Positions 48,501-60,618 of a stretch of 64,000 bases of DNA are shown here, piece after piece. The position numbers were made by a program, and so were the translations under genes. Source of the stretch: Vermamoeba vermiformis. Taxonomy: Eukaryota > Tubulinea > Echinamoebida. Each line of letters begins with the position of its first letter. Position 1 is the stretch's first letter. Below the pieces are notes generated by a model, which searched no databases, was not told where the DNA came from, and saw nothing but the letters and a program-made list of their open reading frames with translations. The stretch lies in contig JBEWZL010000276.1 of assembly GCA_045837725.1 (NCBI GenBank), forward strand, positions 1 through 64,000, given 5' to 3'.

Positions 48501-50005
48501 AAGGATAAGGTTGGTTGCAAATGAATTATTGAAACTTACCAACTCCATTCTAAATATATGTAATAGCTGTTACTTTCGGCCCAGGTACTGCCAACGGGAA
48601 TGGTTATGTTATTCATCTGTCCGGAGACTACGGAGATTGTTTGCTCAAAGTAGAGTACGTCGGAGCCAGCGTTGACATTGCGGTAGAGCTGTACGGTAAC
48701 TTCGCTGCATTCATTATCAGCAACGAGGAGTATGAAGCGAGGCAAAAACTGACCTGACGGAAGTAGGAAACTTGAATGCCACACTAATGTTGTCACCAGA
48801 GGCATATCTGCTGACATTAGTAACACGCTTATAGAAATTCAATAGTTGGTTCTTACTCGCTCGTAGGCGCAGGGCTAGAGAAATAACCATTTTCCATGTA
48901 ATTAACGGAAAAGTGGTCCGAGTTAAAAATATTCGAGTACTGAAAAAAAGTCACGAAAAGTCAACATCAATCAATTACAAACTTACACCTTGGTAGAATG
49001 ACAGGTAGTAGTACGTGCTACTCGCGAAGGTGCTAATGTTGACCTTGAAATCAGCAACTTGCCCAGCAATTACTGAAAGGGGGGGTACAGTGTGCCTAAC
49101 GAACAAGATTTAGTTGTGATTCGCAAGTCGGAGTCTTACACTAAAGTATCAACGTAATCGTCTATATAGATGTAAACATCGACGGATCCCGTAAATGTTG
49201 CCGTGAAGCTGACCGGCAATAAGTCAGGTGCAATGTAACTCTCCCGCTTTGCTGGGCTAATCACAGTAATAACATCATTTGTCGCTCGTTTACGTCGAGT
49301 AGAGTTGGATGCTGGCAAAGCGAACACTTCTTGTGCATTTGACATGTCGCGTGACGGGAACATCAAAGGGTCCTAAATTAGCAATTAAATCACCGAGAAG
49401 CGGAGATCTCGCGGGAGGTTCCCGCTGTCTAGTACCTGTCGAGTGATCTCGGTTCGAATCACTTCAAGTGTCCCATTCAACTCTGAAAAGACGTCCTTCA
49501 GATCCACGGTGACTGTTTGCAGTACATAGCGAGAGTTGAATCTTGCCAGTCGAGTTATTCTGCGCATTAAATCGTGCGGAGCATTGTCAATTGCACACCC
49601 ATATTCGGAGCCACCAACGATAATATCTCCGGCAGTCCAATTCAACGGAGATTTCGTTTCGTTGACGTCCCGAAAAGAATTGCTGACGGATGCTTCGGTA
49701 AATGCTACAACCACACTGCTGCTGTAGCATTCAACTGAAGCGGGACGAATGTCATCTAAATTAATGACGTCGTCAGGATTAACTTTGAGCGTTGCGTTAT
49801 AGTTCAAATCAACGGATCTGCTGCCTTCAGATTGACGGCCATGAAAATGGACTCGACCGTTTCTGTCAGCTTTCTTATGGCGTCCTTTACATAATAGGTG
49901 TCAGTAACAGTTAATTATTGCACTATACTAACCAAACTTCGCATCAGTAAGCACGAGTAAGCAGAGTACAAGTAACCACAAACAGCGGATCTTAAAGCAA
50001 GCCAT
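45555..50005 (-). CDS. Large secreted GPI-anchored protein with KNH-like repeats and Pro-rich stalk
   Basis: ATG 50005 opens a strong signal peptide (LWLLVLCLLVLTDAKFG). A beta-rich domain (STRRKRA, a possible furin-type cleavage site, near 49280) is followed by repeats of the Kre9/KNH Ser-Thr-rich GPI type (RLAWYSDVAVTDCTVYVKQE ... YFNIPIDSSWQASSNYFIEV; LVWHSSFLLPSG ... NNITIPVGSTWAESNSYYIY). A 300-residue beta-rich part with paired Cys (CEFCSAGGELD, CDNCWVKTEV) comes next. Then a 190-residue Pro/Val/Ile/Thr stalk with PPI/PV repeats leads to the GPI-type tail GHIVALILPFVIAYVL. The join around 46490-46680 is the weakest: I use the acceptor ATAAG before the exon that reads SLGQESFVLLF. Probably a cell-wall-like or adhesion protein. 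Confidence 0.72.
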
Positions 50006-50516
50006 TTGTGTGCTTGATTGCTTCAAACTCTTATTCAAGTGATGAAAAAGAAGAATTTGAACGACTAATAAACTTATTTGGGCCACAAAGTATTTACAGG
50101 TCGAAAAACATTGGAGGAGATCTCCTTACCAAACTTGTAAAGTTGGCGCTAAAAAAGCGCTCTGTAAAGGAGTAATAATTACTTGCGTGAAAATAATTAT
50201 CTCGAGTTCAGTTACTTAGTAACGGTGGGTCATTCCAAGATCCAGTTCAAAAAATTGGAAAATTTAATGCTAACCTAGACACCAGAAATGAATTGCTATA
50301 ATTTGCCAATAATCTCCTTACCGCATTTAAATATTATTTGTGCGAGCTTTTGTATTTTTTCGAGGACGTTAGAACAAACTCGATCTTATCTGGATCTGAA
50401 CTCTATTTGCCAGCATCTTTGCATCTTCACAAGTGAACCTGAATGAATACACAGCATCAAGATTGAGTCATATTGCAATTGTGTTTGTTTATGAAATAAT
50501 AATACATAATTTGAAT
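50006..50516. other. Gene-free region between GPI gene and GPCR gene
   Basis: 511 bases holding the promoter of the GPI gene and the 3' end of the GPCR gene. It contains a perfect 12-bp palindrome, AGGAGATCTCCT (50115-50126), and a small stem GCGCT/AGCGC with A-rich loop near 50150. No gene seen. Confidence 0.5.
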
Positions 50517-53500
50517 TTAGCTTTTTACATTTTTCTCGTCTGTTGATGAAGTACCACTGCCGGCATTATTGTTATTGCTACCACTATTGCTTCCACTTGA
50601 GTCAAGCACTTTCTTATAAGTGCCAGGCATGGCACTCGGAGGCATGCTAGTACTACCTCGTTCCACGAGATTGCGTAACTGGAACAGCTCGTTCTTCAGC
50701 AGCTGATTCTCGTGGTACAAAGTCTCGTACTTGCTCTGGTAATAACTACCGTCATTACCCTTCTTCAGCGCCTCAATTTCTTTTTCTTTGGCATCAAGAC
50801 GCGTTTGAAGTTCAACGGCACGTTGTGGATCGCCGGATGCGTAGCTAGTGTTGTTCTTAGGATAACTGCCGGAAGAGCTGAACGTCGCAGCTGATTTGAA
50901 GCTTGATGAATGTTTCTGGCGGTCCATTGTCAACTTGCTCACGAACAAAGTCAACACGCTGATGCCTGTATAAAAAGAAGTCAGATCTTGACGCGCACGC
51001 GTCAAAATATTACTTTTGAGTTACGTACAAGTGCCCAGCATGATGCCAGCACTACGCAAGGCATACAGAAGTTCTCTATCCGTCGCCTTAGTGAATTGGA
51101 GCACGCTGATAAGAATCGCAAAGAATGCAGCGTTGTACATCTGCAACCGCAAGTTAATCTTTAGCTCTAAAGTCTGTATGCACAACGTACTGAAAAAGCG
51201 ATGATTTTGGACTCGTTGTACAACGAATATCGCAACTTTCTAATCTTCCAAGCGATAATCAAGCCGCCAACGCCCAATACACCCTATATATTATTATTAA
51301 TCCCATTAGTTTGAGTTGATTGTATATGCTGTGCACGTACGTTATAAGCTATCAAAGCACCAGCAATGCCAACATTATTGCTCGTTGGACATTCTTCGTA
51401 ATCGTGAACGGGTCGGTACGGATCCACAACTACGCGAATGGGAGTCATATCAACGACACCAACTTGAACGGCACAAATAACCTACGGACAGGTCAGCGTA
51501 CGGCTAAAGTGATATTTGATTGGCTTACAATGTTGCCGACAAGAAGACCAAGAATGATCAACACGAGTTGCGTGTCAGTGATCTTGAAAATCTTTAGCGA
51601 CGTGTTGCTGCTCAGTTTGTAAATTCTCCATGACTTAGCGAACAAAGCACTGTGCAGTTGTTAGTAACGATTGTTGACAAACGGAGACTCGGATCTTACC
51701 CAAACATAATAGTCCAGCCAAATGATAACAGCCATGACTGAAGATAGCACGATGGTGCACTAACAGCAGACAAGCCCCAAGTAATGACGCTCGAGTAAAT
51801 GAACATGGATCCGATCAAGAACACAATCAACAAGTTCGGTGAGCTTGCTCTAAAAGATTTAAACCGTTAGTGAGATGCAACCTCGACGTTATATATTAAT
51901 ATATTTACTTTATGATAGGCGACTCGCGTGTGACAGCAACGTAGATCAGTAAACTTAGCGAGAACAAAATGCCCAAAACAGCAAGCGAGAAGAACACCCA
52001 CTCGGCAGTATAAGCTAAAGAGTTAATCAGTACTTATGCATATTTAAAATAGTGGTCGAACTTGCAATTAAAGTTATCCAAGAACTGACGCTCGTTCCAT
52101 CCAGGGAAAGGATCGATTACATCGAACGATTCAATTTGGGCCAATGGAGGTCCAACGACTTTGTGTGTGCCATTGACGATTTGTACGAACAAGCACGAGA
52201 GTTGATTGCTGTGGTCGACACCGTAGAAGAACTGACCCATAAACGTGTCACGGTTGAATCGTTCCACCGCATCCCGAACGTCTTGTTGTGAAAAGGAGGG
52301 TGCATTCTATAAATCGTACACAATTAGTATAAATTAACTAAGATTATCTGTGACCTGAGATTGTCAAATTTTATCAATAAAACAGGTAAATGTCCAAATT
52401 TGGAAATTTAGAAAACAGTTTGAATTTTTCGAAGCACTGACGCACTTGATCGTGTATAGTTATTACTCAGGCTATACTTACTTCAATTGATAATTGTAAC
52501 AGCATACCAGCCATAGAGCCGAAGGCAGAGTAATCATCGGGAGTCACACCGTACTTGGCTACGTACTCTTTGACGTATTGTTGAGTACCGCTAAAGACAG
52601 GATCGTTCAAGAAATTAGCAGTCGCTTCAAACTGCGGACAAAAGGGGTCAGATCGAGTCCACAACTTCGATGCAGTATAATTTTCTTACGCGAGAGCAGC
52701 CGGTGATGAACTCGTTGACTTCTTTGGAAGAGTTATACAAATCGTTAAATGGCAAGAAAGTGACAAAGTTAGGAGCATATTCTTGACGCTGAAACTCTTC
52801 CATAATCAGTTGCCCAGTATCACCAAAAGCACATCCGATTACGGTGTGGATGTCTTGTTGTTTAAGATCCTAATCGATAGTTAGTTTACGTTCTATCACA
52901 TCAGTGAATTAACAAACTGTCGCACATAAGCACAAATCACAAGAAGATTGAATTTAATCGCGATCCGAATCTACTTACTGCGACTGCATTGCGAATTTGT
53001 TCTTCAGCATAGTCGCTAATGCTTCCAAGACTAGAATTGATCGAATAGGATGCTACGATCTCAAGTCCATTGGCACTGGCCTGTGAGATCACGTGGTTAA
53101 TAAAAAATATTTTTGTGAACGGTTACCAACAATCCATCGCTGAGCGATTTTTCCAATCTCTACCAACTTACCAAACCTAACTATAAATAAATTTAAGTAT
53201 AATTTAACTACATGTCGGATCTGTCCGTAAAAGTGTTGTGCCGTTTATGATTTTCCGGTGACATAATGTCAAAATTGTAAATTTAAATCCCCAAACACGC
53301 GTTTAGATAAGAATCTTCGATTATACTTACTTCGCGACTAGTCATTCCTTCACAAGCTTCTTTAGGGCTCGTAGCTTCTGAGATCAGCAATCCCAAACGC
53401 GGCGCATGGCGAAGGCGATAATAAGGAAAAGCAACCGTTGGGCAGCGAGTAGAGGCCGTGACGACGCTGAATGAGTATTGTTTGTTCAAGTAGAAGCTCG

Positions 53501-53903
53501 TTGAAGACACTGCAGTGCCGATCAATAGGCGTTGATAACTTTCAGTCAGATCTGAGACCGGATTGCTCGTTTCAGAACCAACAGGACCAAGCAGATAATC
53601 CACTGTACTGTCGTTCAAAAGTTTTCTATAATTTTCCAAGGTGACAGCGGCGCTTCCATCGTCCTCTAAAACTTTCAGTTCAAATTTATAAGTTTGTCCT
53701 CTGATCTCTTTGCTCGTCGCTGCAATCTTGTCCAGCCAGAAATTTAAGCCGTTTAAGATTTTAGCACCTTGTAGAGCTCGACTGCTTCCTGTGGGAGTTG
53801 TAGTCAACGAGATACCAAGTGTTATAGTGCCGCTGGAGACGTCGCAAAGTGTAGATCCGATCGCAACCAACAACAAGCACGACACAATGAGTAAAGTGCG
53901 CAT
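50517..53903 (-). CDS. Class C (GABA-B-like) G-protein-coupled receptor
   Basis: ATG 53903 gives a signal peptide (MRTLLIVSCLLLVAIGSTLC). The ectodomain is a Venus-flytrap ligand-binding fold (ITLGISLTTTPTGSSRALQG, LLGPVGSETSNPVSDL, HTVIGCAFGDTGQLIM). The 7TM_3 region follows (EWVFFSLAVLGILFSLSLLI, SPNLLIVFLIGSMFIYSSVI and further helices encoded between 51900 and 51000). The cytoplasmic tail has a coiled coil (ELQTRLDAKEKEIEALKKG ... YETLYHENQLLKNELFQL) like GABA-B subunits, then Ser/Asn-rich sequence. Dictyostelid amoebae use such receptors for GABA or glutamate sensing; the ligand here is unknown. One junction, before EWVFFSL, works best as a GC-AG intron (T/GCAAGT ... TTTAG). An extra nine codons upstream of 53903 have no advantage. 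Confidence 0.88.
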
Positions 53904-54697
53904 TGTTGATCGTATTCGTGTGTGGTGCAATGTTCAATTGACGAATTAGATCTGACGATTGGCATCTTCACTTGTTCATTGTATCACCACGTGATCATGT
54001 GTCGTTCATGACGTATACCATTATTTCCATTTTTAGACGTCCAAAAGAATACAATCTGGCTCAGAGATAATCGTACATGTCGTTTGCACGAGAAATGACC
54101 GTTATTTAAGCTTCGCATCATTGGCACGAAAGTCGATACATAACTGTTTTGGTTAGCGAAGGATCAAGGCTTTGCGCAAGAAATTATCTTCACTAAATCC
54201 AACGGCAAGAATTCTTGATTCGCAGTGTATCTTTGCCTGTCAAGCTCGCAAGTATGTAAACTAAACAACAAACGAAGTTAGATTGTTTCAAGATCATAAA
54301 TCCGTAAAAAAAATTATTTAAATTTTAATGCAATGGAACACAAAAGGTTTTTACGGCCTTACATCTTATACACTACAAAAAATTAACTAATATTTTCCTG
54401 ATATCCCTTGCAGTTTCCTTCATAGCCAGATCATGTTTGATTTTTCGCAAGCGCCGTTTGCGGCATTATATCGGCTGCTATAATTCGGCCTAATACATGA
54501 TTATCTGGCTATAGTTGCACTTCGCCTAAGCAAGCAAAAAAAGGCGGGCTCGAGAAATTTCTCTGCTTCGTTCGCCTAACAAAAAATTTTGCTGTTCCTA
54601 ATTATCTGCGTTCGGCTCAGGAGCACAACACAAATACAAGAATAAAGATGGAGTCTTATTATCAACAAAGAAATATAGCGAAACACCGCGAAGCAAG
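53904..54697. other. Divergent intergenic region, GPCR/Rac
   Basis: About 0.8 kb between divergent start codons. No gene or RNA recognised. A CG-rich AAAAAAAGGCGGGCTCGAG segment lies about 160 bases before the Rac ATG. Confidence 0.5.
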
Positions 54698-55492
54698 ATG
54701 CAAAACGTGAAGTGCGTAGTTGTCGGTGACGGAGCTGTTGGCAAAACTTGCCTATTGATTTCATACACATCCAATGCATTCCCCAATGAATATATTCCCA
54801 CTGTATTTGAAAACTATTGTAAGTAGTAGCAGCAAAAAATTGTTTCTAACCCAAAAGAAATATTCTAATGCTTATTAATGTAGGTGCAAGCGTATTAATT
54901 GATGGAAAGCCTTATTATTTGGGTTTATGGGATACTGCTGGACAAGAAGATTACGACAGGTACGCGATCTGGTTAGGCTTATTCCAAGCTTGCGTGTTAG
55001 TGACCATCTTTTCTTGCATTAGGACATTATAGATTAAAGTACAATATTTCTAATATTTTTATAATTTTTAGATTGAGACCTTTGTCCTACCCGAACTCGG
55101 ATGTGTTCTTGGTCTGCTTCTCTGTAATTAACCCGAACTCCTTCGAAAACGTTCGTGCAAAATGGTACCCTGAAGTATCACATCATTGCCCGAATGCTCC
55201 TATTATTCTCGTTGGCACAAAGGCGGATTTGCGAGAAGATCCCGAAGCCCTCGAGCGACTTGCCTCCAAACGCCAAGTTCCCGTTACTTTTGAGCAAGGA
55301 CTTCAAATGAGCAAAGAGATTGAGGCTTACAAATACATGGAATGCTCAGCATTGACTCAGAAAGGTTTGAAACAAGTGTTTGAAGAGGCAGTTCGATCTG
55401 TTGGCGAGTCACAGCGAAAACAAAATTTGAAGGCGAAGAAGAGCGGTAAAAAATCTGCGCGAAGCGGACGTGGCCAATGTATTGTATTGTAA
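54698..55492 (+). CDS. RAC: Rac-family small GTPase
   Basis: Three exons, about 200 residues. P-loop [11 protein letters not shown], switch [11 protein letters not shown], switch [35 protein letters not shown] in place of TKLDLRDD (still a TKxD G4 box), and SAK-type box CSALTQKG. A Rho-specific insert region lies between. The end has a polybasic stretch and CIVL, a CAAX box for geranylgeranylation. It controls actin through PAK, formin and WAVE effectors in other organisms. The tail is longer and more Lys/Ser-rich than human Rac1. Confidence 0.96.
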
Positions 55493-55681
55493 AATAGAAG
55501 CGAACGACATAATGTAAATAGTTTTAAGGTACTTGTTTGGATTTTTAAATTTCGGATCGGCCAGCCAATTATATTACGTTAAACCCTATTATATTGGTGG
55601 TAATTTAGCAGCTATTAAGGTTTGTGTTCGTTTTTGGGCTGCGCCGAAAACGACGAAGCGAATGGCATTATTTTTCTTTTC

Positions 55682-56822
55682 ATGCAACGAGCAGCCACAA
55701 TTATCAAACACCTCATGAAGCCACGATTCTTGCACACTAAGGCTAGAGTCCTCGAATATCAAGGCGGTGCTAAGCGCACTGAAGTTCCTGACGACAAAGT
55801 AGATTGGAACGTTGAATTCCCAGACTACAAGCCGGTTGATTATACCGCGCCCGTAGTGTTATCCAAGCCTGTTTGGGCCGATCCTGATTTCAGAACCGAA
55901 AAAGACCTTAAGCCTCAATACAATGCTGTGGATGGCAAAGTTGATCGAAGAAGCTTTGAAGGCGCTTATCAAATCGAAAATAATGTGCCTAAAAATCCTT
56001 TCGGTAGAACAGGTAATTAGACCACGTTTAAAATAATTATTGGAATTAGTTTACGATATTTTTGGAATTTTAAATTTATTTGTGGATGTTAGGTATGGCC
56101 GGTAGAGGTCTGTTAGGTCGCTGGGGTCCTAACCACGCAGCCGATCCCGTAGTTACGAGGTAAAATTTACAATTTAATTGAAAATTGAAGACTAATTTCT
56201 AGGCTCTCAGATGGAAGCGAGATGACAAAGGCCAAGTACTTTCTAAAGACGGCAAGAAGGTCCTCGAGTTTGTTGCTATTAAGAGAAAAGATAACGGCAA
56301 TTGGGCTATTCCTGGAGGTAATTTCAAGCCAGATTTACCACGCGCCTTTCGAATCTCCTTTCAAAAAATATCAGCGAAGCCTATCAGCATTATTAGCACT
56401 TGCAAATATTATTCGAAGCATCACTTACCAATAATCGTTATTTTTCAGGCATGGTTGATCCTGGTGAGAACATCTCCGTTACATTGAAGCGCGAGTTCGG
56501 TGAGGAAGCTTTGAACAGCGAAGAACTGAGCCCTGAAGAGCGCAAAGAGACTGAAAAACAGTTGCACGAGCTGTTTGCCCACGGCGTTGAAGTCTACAAG
56601 GGCTACGTGGACGATCCTCGTAACACTGACAACGCCTGGATGGAGACTGTTGCAGTCAACTTCCACGACGACGATGGTTCCGTATTCTCCAAGTTTAAGC
56701 TGCACGCTGGTGACGATGCAGGAGCAGTGCAATGGTTAGAATTGACTGGCAGCTTGGACTTGTACGCGAGTCACATCCAGTTCTTGAAGAAGGCTGCTGA
56801 GATGCACAGCGCTCATTTCTAA
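55682..56822 (+). CDS. NUDT9: ADP-ribose pyrophosphatase, NUDT9 type
   Basis: Four exons. NUDT9 blocks are plain: [85 protein letters not shown], and [20 protein letters not shown] followed by the Nudix box [16 protein letters not shown] with REFGEE intact. It hydrolyses ADP-ribose to AMP and ribose-5-phosphate. The start [20 protein letters not shown] has the look of a mitochondrial targeting peptide. A second ATG lies at 55715. This is the stand-alone enzyme. In animals the same domain is fused to the TRPM2 channel. Confidence 0.94.
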
Positions 56823-57082
56823 GTTGGTCAGCTACGTACAAACGATATTAAATGTAAGGATATTAACTAAACAACTTTGCAAAAGCAATCACAAGATTTA
56901 ACCCCTTCCTCTCCTACGCCCTCACAAGAGCGGGCCAAGTAAGTGCCGGCAGCGATATTCTTTGTTCTTATTTGCATTATCGGCTGTGTATATATTCGCT
57001 GAAGCTTAATTTTAACCAACAAATAAGATGCGTAACTTTAGCGGCCTATAGCGTTTGTGTATTTTAGCGTACACAACCACAA

Positions 57083-57157
57083 ATGAATCGATTGTGTATA
57101 TTTTTGCTATTGGTTAGCGTTGGAATCGTATTTGGCCCTAGAGCAGGCAACCAGTAG
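57083..57157 (+). CDS. Signal-peptide exon of an interrupted or unknown secreted gene
   Basis: MNRLCIFLLLVSVGIVFGPR AGNQ then stop, or a GT donor at 57154. The start and hydrophobic core look like the signal-peptide exons of the neighbouring GPI genes. The next plausible acceptor (57206) does not open a long frame in phase. So the rest of this gene is missing or moved, or the exon is a chance match. Confidence 0.4.
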   Translation: MNRLCIFLLLVSVGIVFGPRAGNQ

Positions 57158-57206
57158 TAAAAACTCTGATTTTTTTAATTAACATATTATTAATTTATTA
57201 AATCAG

Positions 57207-58480
57207 CGAATGCCCACCATCCCTTTAACACGCGCCACTACCGCCTCGGGTAGTGTTGCACCTCCGAGGAAAACCCAGTGCCTCCAGCTTTTATATAATC
57301 ACGGAAACGATCTCTTTATCCACTCCCCGACACAAAAGCACAATTCCCGCAAACCCTTCAACTGCCGACACCCACTGAAGTCAAAAATGAAACATGCCAT
57401 GTACCAATAGAGAAGCCACTACGCCGACAAATCCGGGAGACAAGATATCCCGCGAGGGAGAGGGGGGCCCACCCAAAGCGCGCCCGCTAGCGCCAAGAGA
57501 GGGACGGAAGCGGGGGAGCGGCCGAGACTACCCCTCCAAAATCACCAAGCCGCGAAAGAAAACCGGACCACCGGGCCCGCAAGGAAAAAATAAGGGAGGA
57601 AAATGACAAGAACAACGCAAAAACCGCGAGAAAAAAATATGGCGCTCAAGCCGCGTGCACAAAGAAAGAGAGAAGCCCCCACCGAAAAATAGCTATCCAG
57701 GGGAAGATCTGAGAAATACGCCCAGGATCGTCAGTTTCGTTGCTACGCGACCATAGAAAATTAATGTATTTTCCTTTGCATCACCAAGATGACGCCCCTC
57801 AAACTGTGTGAGATTACTTCAAGGCACTATTCACAATGAGAAGACAACTGCCTCGCTACACGACTAAAGGGAAAGGAAAAAGCACTACGATTAGATCAGC
57901 ACCTGAAACGTCCGAAAGAAAGAAAAAAAACACCCCCAAACAACACGGAGAACTGAACGGCCTATTTCCAAGAGATTTTCTCGAACACCTCCGTCGCAAA
58001 TATGTTTGCACCTCGCAGCCAAAAGTGGTGAGACGTGGAGGGAAGTTGGGAAGAAAACGGAGGAGGAATGCCGTCATTAAGGCCATCTAATCTATACAGC
58101 ATTGCCGCCTGTCGTGCCTCTACCCCCGGCAACAGAAAAAAAAAAGAAATAGTAAAAAAAAAATAGTATAGGTGGAAGTTAACTATGAAGAGGAGCCGGC
58201 CGACTCTACTTCGCCCAGGCTACCCAACATTCGAATTTTTTCCGGAGATCCTCAACCATCGCTTCGTCGAGCTTCACTAAGCCATCTCTCCTATGAGGAA
58301 GTCCACGACCAGGCAGACTCAAAGGAAAGACGAATTGATAATAGAGAGACGTCGGACCGCCAAGATGCCTGACATATGGCTACCAGCTATATTTGATGTT
58401 TTTCTGTCCTACACAAATTGATCTGCCTCCCACGACTGCTAACCAGACTTTTGCTCCGGGTACGAGGGCGTGATTTGTGA
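57207..58480. other. GC-rich, T-poor compositional island, origin unknown
   Basis: From 57207 to about 58370 the plus strand is rich in A, C and G and low in T, with long Arg/Lys/Pro-rich short frames (for example 57836-58090, ending KLGRKRRRNAVIKAI). This differs sharply from the AT-rich surroundings and recalls the island at 42430-42790. I recognise no transposase, polymerase, capsid or retroelement domain. Its place between a signal-peptide exon and a GPI-tail exon suggests an insertion into a surface-protein gene (inference). Confidence 0.5.
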
Positions 58481-58689
58481 CATACGACTATGTATACTCG
58501 CAAAAAGCCGACAAGAGTGAACACTGGCACCACTATAGCGTGAAGACAAAACGAATTGTCACGAACTCGAAAATAACGAATGTAGAATTTAGAGAGACCC
58601 ACATTATGTGTTCTCGGAGATGTGTTCGTATCACGGGCCGATTTTTGCCAAAAGATTCATCAAAGCGCACCCACGCATAATAGCATCTT

Positions 58690-58935
58690 TTGTTGTTAAT
58701 CCTCCGTTCAAGCACCATCTCAAGCACGCCTGTATCCAGCGATACTCCGCTCTCGACGAATCCGGATGGGCCAACCTCATCTGCTCCTCTCTCGACAAAT
58801 CCTGACAGTCCAACCTCGTCTGCTCCTTTGCAAATCCCCGTAACAAACTCTCAAACGCCAAGAGCCCAAGTTAGCGCTGGCACATCTACGGTCAACGTGA
58901 TGTTTGGAATCGCGTGGATTTTGTTAGCTCTTTAA
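58690..58935 (+). CDS. C-terminal part of a GPI-anchored surface protein
   Basis: Open frame ending at 58935 with tandem PLSTNPDxPTSSA repeats (58750-58830), a Thr/Ser/Pro stalk, and the hydrophobic end VNVMFGIAWILLAL preceded by small residues (VSAGTS), the pattern of a GPI attachment signal. No start codon or upstream exon can be assigned with confidence. The piece just before it (58480-58680) is open in another frame (DKSEHWHHYSVKTKRIVTNS) and may be part of the same ancestral gene. Confidence 0.45.
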   Translation: MLLILRSSTISSTPVSSDTPLSTNPDGPTSSAPLSTNPDSPTSSAPLQIPVTNSQTPRAQVSAGTSTVNVMFGIAWILLAL

Positions 58936-59089
58936 GAGCCTGTGATATTATAAATAATAGGATGGCAAGTTTGTGAACGGTATGACATGTAAAAGATTTT
59001 TTGCAATTCCAGCGAGATTGATCACAAAGCATAAAAATAACAATAAAATCAATTCAATAATGTGACGAACGTAAAGAAGAACAACACAA

Positions 59090-60470
59090 ATGAATCAAGC
59101 ATACAGCATAGCATTTGTTATCTTGATTGCATTAAGCATTAACATTAATGCCTCTCCCTTAACGTCCGGCAATATTTTAGCCACCGAAAATAGTGAGTAG
59201 ATCTGCTTCGGTTTGATCCAAAATTTGCTAATCGCTACTTCAGTATTCGCAGATATCTCTACGGTTGATGGATCATGCTCAGGCAACGGCACTTTATTGG
59301 AATTGACACCCGAAGGTCAACTTGTTCAACAGATCAAACTTCCAGCTGAATGCCTCTTTTTCACTAATGTATATGCCGGATATATCACCTTATCTAGAGA
59401 CAGAATGAGCGCAGTCGTGCCATGTTGCATCGATCCAAACGTCACTCCTCAAACTGTCGGATTTGTCCAAATCTATTTTGATGGAACAACTTCATCAATG
59501 AAAACAGTGAAACTTCCTGTCAACGCAACAGAGCCTCATAATATCGTACTTGATGGCAACGACTTGTGGTTTGTCGGACGGAACTATCAGACCATGGCTC
59601 CTGGTTACGCGCAACTCTATTACGCCAACCTGACATCAGACACTGCCGAAGCTGTGCCTCTGGGAAATCAAGATTTATTCTTTGTGGATATTGTTAATAA
59701 CGAGTTATTGGTATCAAACTTCTTTCAAGAAGCGGATGGTCTTTTCCAAGTTGGATCCGAGCTTCCAAAGACCGAAAATCAAACACTCACTCCTTTGCTT
59801 AACCTCTCAAACGTTTTGGATGGCTTTGTACACGCTGATACATACGCCTACTATTCACAATATAGTCCTGAAATGGCTTTGGTCAGATGTGATCCCAACA
59901 CTTGGCAACCACTCTACTCTCTCAACTTTACTGACGAATTTGTTCAGTTTGCTGTCGTACATAACAACGACACTGACATTATCATTGTTGGTTCTATGTT
60001 TAACGCCCAGCAAAGCATGCACATGGTTGGCTATTTCCACGACGACGGCAAACAGATCACGCTCGTGAACGTCACCGACACAGGCGATTACTTCATTAAG
60101 ATCGGTTCATTGACTCCAAACAGTCATTGCACGAACAACAAGACTGATTTTGACGAGACTGACGTTGACTGTGGTGGTTCATTGTGTGACACGTGTCAAG
60201 TTGGCAAGAAATGCTCATCGAACAGCGACTGCGCTTCGAACAGCTGTGGCGCGAACAATACTTGCGTTGGTAAATTCAATAATATTCCGATCTAATTAAA
60301 AATAGTACCAAACTAACCGTTCTTATGTAGAACCGGAACCCGTTGCTAGCCCGAAGTCATCATCAACCACACCCACATCCACACCAACTCAACAAGGCAA
60401 GACGAGCAACGGCGCTTCAATTTTAGCGCACTTGAGTTTAGCAACAGCGTTACTCGTATTCGCAGCATGA
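59090..60470 (+). CDS. Secreted propeller-like protein with Cys knot and GPI signal
   Basis: Exon 1 from ATG 59090 encodes a signal peptide (AYSIAFVILIALSININASP). The second exon (from 59244) encodes about 320 residues with repeated beta strands and sequons (LLELTPEGQLVQQIKLPAEC; DGNDLWFVGRNYQ; NQDLFFVDIVNNELLVSNFF), likely a beta propeller. A Cys-rich module follows: CTNNKTDFDETDVDCGGSLC, CQVGKKCSSNSDC and SNSCGANNTC. The last exon gives a Pro/Ser/Thr stalk and the GPI-type end ASILAHLSLATALLVFAA. The DVDCGG Cys module is known from secreted proteins of myxobacteria, oomycetes and amoebae. Role at the surface is inference. Confidence 0.83.
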
Positions 60471-60618
60471 AAATAATAAATTAAGACTTGATGTTGCATC
60501 ACGAATTTATTCGACAACTATCTCCTGCAAAATTTATTAACGGATTAATAGACTGCCTTTAACGCACTGCTTTTTGGTTCCGGATCTTTTGTTTTAAAAT
60601 TATTTCGCAATTATTTAT

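Noticed and set aside
57207-58480. Idea that the GC-rich island is an old virus or retroelement copy
   Set aside because: No polymerase, integrase, capsid or envelope motif and no terminal repeats were recognised. I left its origin open.
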